Shown: piece after piece, positions 1-7,300 of the stretch | How the letters are laid out: each line of letters opens with the position of its first letter | Numbering within the stretch: position 1 is the first letter of the stretch | Source: Chrysochromulina parva | Taxonomy: Eukaryota; Haptophyta; Prymnesiales; Chrysochromulinaceae | Reading direction: 5' to 3' | Length of the DNA stretch: 12,535 nucleotides | Assembly (NCBI GenBank): GCA_002887195.1 | Contig: PJAB01001740.1 | Coordinates: forward strand, 1-12,535 | Made by a program: the position numbers and the translations under genes | The notes under the pieces: model-generated | Told to the model about the DNA's origin: nothing | Seen by the model: the letters and a program-made list of their open reading frames with translations, nothing else | Databases searched by the model: none

Positions 1-474
1 TCGGACGTCGCTGGCGCCGTCACTGGTGCCTCTGAGGTGGCTGGTGATGGCGCTGGCGCTGGCTCAGGCACTGGCTCGGGCGCAGGCGCAGGCGCAGGCC
101 CCAGCGCGGGCGCGGGCGCGATGTCCTCGGTGGCGAGGTCCATCATCTCCCAGAGGAGCGCCTCTGTCGGATCGGGCGACTTGGGCGTAGACGAAACACC
201 CTTCTTGGATGGCGAACGTACCTTGGCTGGCGTCCCCTTGCCTTCCCCGACCAATGAGGACTTTCGCCCTGAGAAGAGCTCCATCCTGAGTGATTCGGGG
301 CTGCCAGCACCCACAGCCGCGGCAGCAATGGCGTCGGAACTCGTCGGCGCGTTTGGACCTAAACTTTTTTCGCGGAACAAAGACTTAAAGACTTCAACCA
401 AATTTGGACCTAAACTTTCAGCTAGCCTTTTTGGCAGCATTCTGCGCCTACGTTCACAGCCATTGGTTCAATAG
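1..474 (+). CDS. 3' end of an unrecognised Gly/Ala-rich gene (partial)
   Basis: The frame is open from the first base of the window to a TAG stop at 472-474, so this is the tail (about 157 residues) of a gene that starts further left. The GTG at 37 is not a credible start. Three parts are visible. Residues 14-40 or so are a Gly/Ala/Ser run encoded by a GGCGCN-type repeat (about 49-120). A Ser/Pro-rich segment follows, including GVDETPFLDGERTLAG. The end is basic, with the motif FGPKL twice, 17 residues apart. I recognise no domain. The last 120 bases are more AT-rich than the rest and overlap the likely promoter of the next gene, so the true coding end or an unseen splice site could lie earlier. 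Moderate-to-low confidence that all of it is coding. Confidence 0.45.
   Translation, partial: SDVAGAVTGASEVAGDGAGAGSGTGSGAGAGAGPSAGAGAMSSVARSIISQRSASVGSGDLGVDETPFLDGERTLAGVPLPSPTNEDFRPEKSSILSDSGLPAPTAAAAMASELVGAFGPKLFSRNKDLKTSTKFGPKLSASLFGSILRLRSQPLVQ
49..120 (+). repeat. GGCGCN hexanucleotide-like repeat (Gly-Ala tract)
   Basis: A run of GGCGCT, GGCGCA and GGCGCG units, with GGCTCA/GGCTCG variants, encodes alternating Gly-Ala/Ser in the partial gene at the left edge. Confidence 0.7.
352..418 (+). repeat. Direct 16-bp repeat, in-frame, 51 bp apart
   Basis: TTTGGACCTAAACTTT occurs perfectly at 352-367 and 403-418. The 51-bp spacing is exactly 17 codons, so both copies encode FGPKL in the left-edge frame. 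The stretch between them also has a short AGACTT duplication. Confidence 0.85.
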
Positions 475-475
475 A

Positions 476-482
476 TATAAAA
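476..482 (+). promoter_or_regulatory. Candidate TATA box for the HAD-cyclase gene
   Basis: TATAAAA lies about 52 bases upstream of the ATG at 534, in an AT-rich gap of only 59 bases between two genes. A reverse CCAAT (ATTGG, 462-466) sits just upstream. The position suits a core promoter; the assignment is inference from sequence only. Confidence 0.4.
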
Positions 483-533
483 TCTTCCACGAGTTCGGTA
501 AATGTTCATACATGTATTTTCACGCGCTCACAC

Positions 534-2296
534 ATGCCGACGCCTCGCGCCGTCTCCTTTGACTTTGACAACACGCTGCTGCTGAGCGAGCACACGAAAT
601 TCCAGACGATGCGTGAGGTGGTCGCACCCTACGAGGGCGGCCTCGCGGTGCTCGAGACCGTGCCGCACGACTCGCGAACAGCGCCGGCCGGCGTAAAAGT
701 CACTCGCTACAGCATCTTTGAAGGCGTGGCGCGCGGTCTCATCGAGCGCGGATCGGCGCCGCCCGAGGAGACGGACGCCGTGACCTTTGGCGCCAAGATG
801 TGCGACACCTTCTCGACGGTGCTCCAGGGGCGGCTGCTCACGGCCCAGGAGGTGCCGGGCGCGACCGCGCTCCTCGCACACCTCACCTCGCACGGGGTTC
901 CGTGCTACGTGAACACGGCGACGCCGCAGGAGCCCATCGACGAGCTCATCGACGCACTCGGCTGGCGCCCACGCTTCCGTAAGGTGCTCGGCGCGCCGGG
1001 CACCAAGGTGGAGAACCTGATGGCCGTCTCCACCGCCGAGGGCCTTGTCGCTCCCGCGGAGCTTGTGCATGTGGGCGACGGCGACAATGACTGCAAGGCG
1101 GCACGCGACTTTGGATGCCCGTTTATCGGCATCGCGCTCGACGTTGCGCTTGGCGGCAGCGGCGCACCGGGCGGTGGCTTCAGCGCGCCGTGCCACGTCG
1201 TTGCGAGTGACCTCAGTGCGGCGACCGCTCCACTCTGTACGTTGCTCGGCATCCCTCTGCCGGCTGCCGCAGCGCCCGCGCCGGCGGCCGCTGCGCCCGC
1301 GCCAGCCACACCCGTTGCACTGCGCTCGTGCGCACGCTGCGTCGACTGCGGCTTCGTCCTCTCGGAGAGCAGCGCACAGTGGCCGACGTGCAAGCCTCTC
1401 GCGCGCGAGGTGCGACAGTGGCGCCCGCGACGGCGCCCCTCCACCCGACGAGTGCTACTGAGTGCTACTGAGTGCTACTGAGTGCCGATGGGTGCTACTG
1501 AGTGCCAACGAGAGCCAACGAGTGCTACTGAGTGCCTCTTTCGTCAGGTGCACAAGTCGCCCGCGACGATGTCCCACCGCATGCAAGTGCTCACCACGGC
1601 GCGACCACGCCCCTCTCCCCACAGGTGCACAAGTCGCCCGCGACGACGTCCCACCCCTTCTGTCGCTCGAAGCAGTCGTTTACACTCAACGGGGGCTCGG
1701 GCACGCACATTGACGCGCCCGCCCACTTTGTGGCCGGTGGCCGGACCGTGGACGGTCTCGGCACGGAGGAGCTAGCTGCACGTCCACTCGCCGTCATCAG
1801 CGTGCCGCTGGCGGTTGTGGCGGCCGCGGCCGCGGGCGAGGATGTGTGCGTCGGGCTTGAGGTGATTCTCGCGGACGAGGCGTTGCACGGGCAGGTGCCG
1901 TACGGCGCGTTTGTGTGCATACGGACCGGCTGGGCCGCTGACCGGTACGCCGACGCCAGCCGATACTTGAATGCGCCCGATACGGCGCGCATCGACCCAA
2001 GCATCGGCCTGCCTCGCATGGCATACCCGGGCGTGAGTGAGGCGGCCGCGAGCTATTTAATTTCGGCGCGCGGCGCCGTCGGCCTCGGTGTCGACACGCT
2101 CTCGCCCGACGGCGGCGACGGCGCCGCGCGTGGCTTCCCCGTGCACCACGTCGTCCTGGGCGCCGACCGTTACATTGTCGAGAACCTCAATCTCGGCCCC
2201 GAGCTGCCGCCGCGTGGCGCCCTCGTCTTCGTCGCGCCGCTCAACGTTGCTGGCGCGCCCGAGGCGCCCGCGCGCGTGTGGGCGATGCTGCCGTGA
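534..2296 (+). CDS. HAD-family hydrolase fused to a cyclase / kynurenine formamidase-like domain (two exons: 534-1409 and 1625-2296)
   Basis: Splicing gives a 515-residue protein. Residues 1-240 are a HAD hydrolase resembling the phosphoglycolate-phosphatase-like group: nucleophile motif DFDNT (D10, D12), motif II around T128 (VNTAT), Lys K158 (GTKVE) and motif IV GDGDND (D182, D186). An Ala/Pro linker (about 241-260) follows. Residues 269-515 match the metal-dependent cyclase family (PF04199): VDCGFVLSESSAQWPT resembles the DLTHxLSExxxxWPT-type start of that fold, then GTHIDAPAHF (H320, D322, H326), RTGW, YPGVS, GVDTLSPD, H466 and E478 (12 apart, as for two metal ligands in bacterial kynurenine formamidase), and the C-terminal PARVWAML. 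The usual first His of HxxxHxD is Gly316. The second frame has no ATG before its catalytic motif and exon 1 supplies the missing N-terminal part, so one fused gene fits better than two. Substrates are unknown. The cyclase would hydrolyse an amide or ring and the HAD half a phosphate ester. Confidence 0.85.
1410..1624 (+). other. Intron 1 of the HAD-cyclase gene (phase 0, 215 bp)
   Basis: The donor GAG|GTGCGA (after 1409) and acceptor CCCCACAG|GTGCAC (before 1625), with a pyrimidine-rich tract upstream, join the two frames in phase 0 and give KPLARE|VHKSPATT. The intron contains stop codons in the exon-1 frame (first at 1479). It is almost entirely repetitive: a diverged copy of the exon-2 start (1407-1445), nine 10-bp units (1451-1540) and a second copy of the exon-2 start (1545-1578). 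The boundary is inferred from frame, domain continuity and splice consensus. Confidence 0.75.
1451..1540 (+). repeat. 10-bp minisatellite, nine units, inside intron 1
   Basis: Nine consecutive decamers in exact 10-bp register, consensus AGTGCTACTG. Units 1-3 and 8 are perfect. Units 4-7 and 9 are variants such as AGTGCCGATG, GGTGCTACTG and AGTGCCAACG. Confidence 0.95.
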
Positions 2297-2673
2297 ACAC
2301 AAGAACGGGGAAGGACGACAACAGAGCGGCGCTGAGAGAGAGAGAGAGAGCGGGTGCGCGGCCTGCTGGCAAGATGGTATAGCGGCCTTGGGATACCTAC
2401 TGTAGCGACCGTCTATCATTTGGTGGTCTATTGGTGGTCTATCATTTGGTGGTCTATTGTTCGCCGGTCGTCGGGTCGCGGGTCGTCAAAGATAGTGCGC
2501 TGCATCGGTTATTGTTATAATTCCTATGTCCTTTTTTGGCAACAGGCTTAGACATCAAAGGCGAGCTAAAGACAAGCGCTTTCAGCGGTTAAGGCGAGCG
2601 TACAAAAGGCAAGCGATCTCTTCGCACAAAAACCGTGCGGACCGCCCGACGCACATTGTCCTCCATCAATCCA
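2297..2673 (+). other. Intergenic region with simple repeats
   Basis: No gene is supported here. It holds a (GA)8 tract at 2334-2350, a 26-bp-period direct repeat at 2411-2459 and an AT-richer stretch near 2505-2545 (TTATTGTTATAATTCC) that could belong to the promoter of the next gene. No clear polyadenylation signal was seen. Confidence 0.6.
2411..2459 (+). repeat. Tandem direct repeat, 23 bp copies at 26-bp period
   Basis: The same 23 bases, beginning GTCTATCATTTGGTGG, occur at 2411-2433 and 2437-2459, separated by three bases. Each copy also contains the internal echo GGTCTATTG. Confidence 0.9.
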
Positions 2674-3981
2674 ATGCCTGAATGGCGGCGGTGGTCCCAC
2701 ATGGAATGCGTGAGTCTACCCCGCGGGGCTAAGATTGTCAAGAAGGCCGAGCTCGAAGATGACTGGGGTGGGCTGATGAAGAAGAAGTCAAAATCCAAGG
2801 GCGGGGCCGGTCCTACCCCTGCGGCGCCCAAGTCCGTCACGCTCAAGCACTCGCCGATGGACATGACCTTTACACGGCTGCATTGGCGGCTAGAAGCTGC
2901 CCGAAAGCTCACCATCGCCGCCGCCGCCGCTTCCGCCGCCGCCTCCGCCTCCGCCGCCGCGGGGGCCACTGCTGGGTATGGCGGTCTTCTCGATGCGCGC
3001 CGCCGCCGCGCGCAACGTACCGCCGCCGCCGCCGCCGCCGCTGCCGCCGAACATGCCGCCCAGCATATTCGGTGCTGTGTTGGCTTCTGGGCTTCCATCG
3101 CCGACTACGAGGCGGTGCCGCCGCTCGATCCGCTGGCCTTGTGTGTGGCGCAAGCGCCCGTGTACTCGGAGACCTCCGACGCAACCATTCAGATGCCCTC
3201 CGACGCGGCGGGGTGGGCTGTCGCTGAGATGAAGCGTCTGCTCACCTCACGTCGCATGAGGGAGAGGGACGCCGTGCAGGCCGCTTGCCGCCGTGCGTCT
3301 GCAATGAAGATGGCTGCCGGCGCTCTCGCCTCCCTTGCATCCTCCTCGGATGGCATGCCCGCAAGCCTTGTCAAGTACGTCGCCGAGTTGACCACCACCG
3401 ATGTGCCAATCGACAGTGGTATCATCTCCCGCTGCCGCATGTGGCTTGCGACGAACAAACATGAGATGATGAAGTGCAAGACGCCGCTCGCAATGATTGC
3501 AAGCGCCGCGCCCATTGTGGACGCAACGATCAACAACAAGGCAAAGGCCCTTGACCCGACGCTCACGGATGCATGCCACGCCGCCCTTCAGCTGATGAAG
3601 GTTGCGAAGGCGACAGCGGTTGCCGCGAGGAAAGAGGCGGCGGCGGTTGCGGGGGCTCGGGCGAAGGCTCGGGCGGCTGCTTGGGCGGCTGGGGTGGCGG
3701 CGGAGGCTCGGGCGGAGGCTTGGGCGGAGGCTTGGGCGGAGGGGGTGTTCTGCAAGGCGCTCGAGCCGAGGAAGACAGCCGTGGCTCGGGGACGCGTCCG
3801 TGAGAGCCGGAGGAGGTTTCGTGCGGCTGCGCGGGGCGCCGGGTGGGAGTCCACCAAAGAACATGGTCGAAACCGGGTGGCGGCACGCTGCGCGCCCAGC
3901 CGCCCACGTGCCGAGGGTCTCTGGTACGTAAATGAATGGCGAGGTCGTTTGAGGCGATGGGGGAGGTGGGAGCGGAGGTGA
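2674..3981 (+). CDS. Ala-rich protein of unknown function
   Basis: The frame starts at the first ATG (2674, MPEWRRWSHMECV; the upstream GTG at 2635 is not a start) and gives 435 residues. An alternative ATG is at 2701. The N-terminus is basic with KKKSKSKGG near residue 40. Two poly-Ala tracts (from about residues 81 and 116) are encoded by GCC runs. A mixed-composition core follows (about 140-315), including VKYVAELTTTDVPID and DPTLTDACHAALQLMK; its GC-rich third positions and balanced residues look truly coding. Residues 316-358 are an Ala/Arg/Glu/Trp repeat (EARAEAWAEAWAEG) from 12-bp DNA repeats. The tail is Arg-rich. I recognise no domain and give no function. The repetitive 3' third (after about 3620) is less secure. 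Confidence 0.6.
   Translation: MPEWRRWSHMECVSLPRGAKIVKKAELEDDWGGLMKKKSKSKGGAGPTPAAPKSVTLKHSPMDMTFTRLHWRLEAARKLTIAAAAASAAASASAAAGATAGYGGLLDARRRRAQRTAAAAAAAAAEHAAQHIRCCVGFWASIADYEAVPPLDPLALCVAQAPVYSETSDATIQMPSDAAGWAVAEMKRLLTSRRMRERDAVQAACRRASAMKMAAGALASLASSSDGMPASLVKYVAELTTTDVPIDSGIISRCRMWLATNKHEMMKCKTPLAMIASAAPIVDATINNKAKALDPTLTDACHAALQLMKVAKATAVAARKEAAAVAGARAKARAAAWAAGVAAEARAEAWAEAWAEGVFCKALEPRKTAVARGRVRESRRRFRAAARGAGWESTKEHGRNRVAARCAPSRPRAEGLWYVNEWRGRLRRWGRWERR
2912..3062 (+). repeat. GCC trinucleotide tracts (poly-Ala)
   Basis: Two GCC/TCC-rich runs at about 2912-2965 and 3019-3062 encode Ala/Ser stretches in the Ala-rich protein. Shifted frames over the same DNA give misleading Pro- or Gly-rich proteins. 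Confidence 0.85.
3655..3742 (+). repeat. Degenerate 12-bp repeat (Ala-Trp-Ala-Glu)
   Basis: Units of GCTTGGGCGGAG, with GCTCGGGCGGAG variants, are repeated and perfect in the last two. They encode A-W-A-E and A-R-A-E in the Ala-rich protein. Confidence 0.85.
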
Positions 3982-4363
3982 TGTTGGCAGGGTGCAAGGT
4001 GAAGGTCGAAATCCATGAATTCTTTTTTAAGTCCCCCCTCAGCCCCCTTATTCTAGACGAGACGTGAGTGCGCGCTCCACAGACCACACGCTTCACCAAC
4101 ACCGTAGCATACCCTCATACTCATTAGTAGACGGTGCCACCGCAGGGCATTCACGAATCTTACGATTACAGTCAGTCGAGGAGTCGAGTTCGAGGCGGAC
4201 AGCCTGGAGCCAGCACACACTCCCGCATCCGCCTCGAAGCTGCGATGGCCTCTCGACCGGCGAGGTTCAACGGCGCTTGCCCACTGAGGGCCCGTTCTCA
4301 CAAATATGCGCCGGAATTAACAGCCAATTCACACTGCGTCGACATCCTGTGACAACCACACAC
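3982..4363 (+). other. Intergenic region / 5' leader of the glucosidase gene
   Basis: The glucosidase frame is open back through here to 4064, but contains no ATG before 4364, so I treat this as leader and promoter. It includes an 11-bp inverted repeat (4189-4199 and 4228-4238) and a T-rich patch at 4020-4030. No clear TATA box. Confidence 0.5.
4189..4238. repeat. 11-bp perfect inverted repeat with 28-base loop
   Basis: TTCGAGGCGGA at 4189-4199 is the exact reverse complement of TCCGCCTCGAA at 4228-4238. It could form a hairpin in the glucosidase leader about 125 bases before the ATG, or be a two-site binding element. Function unknown. Confidence 0.6.
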
Positions 4364-7300
4364 ATGAAGCGCAAGCCGCCTCACACCTACGCGCCATCTG
4401 CCGGCGCCATGTCCTTGTGGACCATGGGCGCGGGCGCCGCCGCCCTGTTGGCGCTGCTCGCAGTGCTCTATCAGCAGCTGCTCCGCCCGGGGTCCGTTGC
4501 CGTGGAGCGCGCCGTCATGCCGAGCAGCCTTGCAGAATCTCCGGCGTCGGCGGCACCGCGCGCCGCGTCGGCCGCGGTGACGCTGCTCGGCCACAGCTCC
4601 GCGCTGCAGCACTTTACCACCGAGCACAACGCGTCGCTGCGCTGGGGCACCTACCGGCCCGGAGTCTATTTTGGGCTGCGCTCGCTCACCGCGCCGACCG
4701 CGCTGACGGCGGGGCTGATGTGGGCAGCGGACGGGCTGCCGCTGCGCCACCAGTGCGAGCAGGACGGCCTCGAGCGTTACGGCTTCATGGCGCACGACGG
4801 GCGCGGCTACGGCGCGCAGCCCATAGTCGACGAGGCTCACGGCGTCGAGCTGCACACGAGCTTTGTCGCGACGAGCACCAGCGGCTGGGCGGTGCGCCTC
4901 GAGGCCACGGTCGCGAGCGGACGCGCGAGCAAAGCGACGCCGCCCTCGCGGCCGCTCTCGCTCTACTTTTACGCCGCGGTCGACGCCGAGCTTGCGCCCG
5001 CCGGCGCCGCCGACGGCGGTGGCAGCCTGGAGAGGCGCCCACCCTCCTTCTTCCAACCGGAGGGTGCGGCAAGGCTGCACGGTACCATTGACGACGTTGG
5101 GACGTTCACCCTGTTCGCGGAGGCGACGCTCGGCGCGTCGCCGACGGCGGACGGCACATCGTCCAAGCGCACTGCGGTGCCGGTGCACGCCTGGGCATCT
5201 CCACAGCGGTCTTCACAGTCGTCTTCTCCGCAGTCTTCACAGAATCCCGGCGCATCCCATCTAAACGTGGCCGATCTGGTGGCTCAGCAGCTTGAGGCGC
5301 GGCGGCAGGCGGCGGCGGCGGCGGCGGCGGCGGCAAGCCGCAAGACGGCGGCCAATCGCGATGGTGGTGGTGGCGGTGCGAATGTCAAGGAGCTCTCGGA
5401 CGCTGTCGGTACCGGCTTGGACGACGCCGCCGACGGCCGCTCTCGCCTCGTCGTGTTCCATGTGCGTGCGGCGCCGCCCTTCACAATGGAGCTGTTACTG
5501 GTGCCTGCGGCGTGCGCCGAGGGCAAGGAAGGGGCGGCGGAGGGCGACGCGTGCGCCGCCTCGCATGCAGCTTACAGCGGCAGTGCGCTCACGTCGCGCC
5601 TTGCGGCCAAGCAAGCGGCTTTCGACGAGCGGCTGCTCACTCAACTTGGACTCGGCTCTGACCCAAATAAGGCAACCGACGACGCAGCCTCAAAGGCAGC
5701 CGGAATTGAGGCGGAGGCCGTGGCGGCACCGACGCTGCGGGGCGCGCCCCTCGGGGCTCGCGAGCTCCGGTTCGCGGCACACGCCCTCTCCGCGCTCCTC
5801 GGGTCGATCGGATTCTTTTATGGCTCCTCGACGATCGCGCCGCCCACGCCGCTTCGTGGACCGCACACGCTCGCGCCCGCGCGCACGCCGCCGGCCGCTC
5901 TGCTGACGGTGGTGCCGTCGCGCCCCTTTTTCCCGCGCGGCTTCCTGTGGGATGAGGGGTTTCATCAGCTCGTCGTGGGCGCTTGGGACGCGCCGCTCGC
6001 CGACCACATCCTCGCGAGCTGGCTGGGCTTGATGCATGCCGACGGATGGATTCCACGCGAGCAGATCTTGGGCGCCGAGGCGGAGGCACGCGTGCCTCCG
6101 CAGTTCCTCGCGCAGCATCGGCAGCATGCGAACCCGCCCGCGCTCCTCCTCCGCTTGCACTCCCTCCTTAGCTCCCTCGAGGCCGACGACGAACCGCCAC
6201 AGCCGCAGCAGCACTCGCAGCACCCGCAGCAGCAGCACTCGCAGCACCCGCAGCAGCCGCGGCGAGGGCGTCGGCTGGGACACACACAGTCGAGGCGGGA
6301 GCAAGCCGCACGCACGCTCACCGTGCTCAGCGAGCTCTGGCCGCGGCTGGTCAAGTGGCACGCGTGGTTCCTACGCACGCAGGCGGGCGAGGTCGACGGC
6401 TCCTTTCGGTGGCGAGGGCGCGATGCCAACGACCGGCGGCTGAACGCGATGACACTCTCGTCGGGGCTCGATGACTACCCGCGTGCCTCGACCGTGTCGA
6501 ACATTGAGCGGCACGTCGACCTTCACAGCTGGGTCGCCTTCTTCACACGTCTGCTCGCCCGCCTCGGCGCTCGGCTAGGCAAGAGTGACGAGGCCGGCGC
6601 GTACGAGGCGCAATTCGAGGCGCAGCTCGAGGCACTCAGCGCGCTGCACTGGGACCGATCGAGGAAGGCGTACCTCGATTGGGGCGAGCATGCGAACGAC
6701 GGCGACTTCCGACCGTTCTTTGTGGTCAAGTGTGCGACGCGCGATGGGCAGGAGCAGGTACGAACTAGAGAGCCCCCCTGATCGCCCCATGGTCGCCTCC
6801 CTGATCGCCTCACCGATCGCATGTGATGATCTCTGATGGCTTCACCGATGCATCCCTTCATTGCATGCAGGTGGAGCATGACGTGGCCAACCCCAACCAG
6901 CCCGAGTGCCCATCCACCCACCCGCGCTTCCTCTTCCACCTCGGCGGCAACGGGCCGGCGGGGCTCATGACGCGCGAGCACTTTGTGCCGCGCACGCCTC
7001 CGAAGCCGCAGTTCGTCGCGCGGCTCGGCTACGTGTCACTCTTCCCACTCCTCCTGCGGCTGCTGCCGCCGGACGCTCCGCAGCTGCCCTCACTCCTTGA
7101 CCTCCTCCGAGATCCAGCTTCCCTCTGGAGTCCGCACGGCCTGCGCTCACTCTCACGCGAAGATGCGTGGTACGGGCGCGAGAACGCGCCCGGGGACGCG
7201 CCGTACTGGCGCGGCCCGATCTGGGTCAACCTCAACTATCTCGCGCTCGCGGGGCTGCACCATTATGGCGCAACGCCCGGCCCGAGCCAAGAGCGCGCGG

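Larger units (their letters stand above)
1407..1655 (+). repeat. Three copies of a ~34-bp segment beginning at AG|GT
   Basis: The copies at 1545-1578 and 1622-1655 are 34 bp with one mismatch (T or C at position 26). Both start CAGGTGCACAAG. A diverged third copy starts at 1407 (GAGGTGCGACA) and shares the collinear block CGCCCGCGACG. Copy 1 carries the splice donor, copy 3 the acceptor and the start of exon 2, and copy 2 is a spare acceptor-like site. Confidence 0.85.

Noticed and set aside
37..39. GTG as a start for the left-edge gene
   Set aside because: The frame is open to the window edge, and GTG is not a normal nuclear start; this is a truncated gene.
528..1196. 222-residue minus-strand frame opposite the HAD exon
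   Set aside because: Antisense shadow with Arg-rich, biased composition and no family motif.
1532..2296. Stand-alone cyclase gene starting at 1532
   Set aside because: The start codon there is GTG, it lies in repeat DNA, and the first in-frame ATG is far inside the domain. The missing N-terminal part is found in the upstream exon.
2978..3232. Plus-strand frame with a PPPPPPPLPP stretch, formin-like
   Set aside because: Created by the GCC repeats read in another frame. The rest is Arg/Pro-rich noise, and the Ala-rich frame has better codon use.
3189..3566. Minus-strand frame with a hydrophobic N-terminus
   Set aside because: Lies opposite the best-supported core of the Ala-rich gene and has no recognisable domain.
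3563..4102. Minus-strand Pro-rich 179-residue frame
   Set aside because: Pro runs mirror the GGC-rich repeat of the opposite strand; no ordinary protein sequence in it looks coding.
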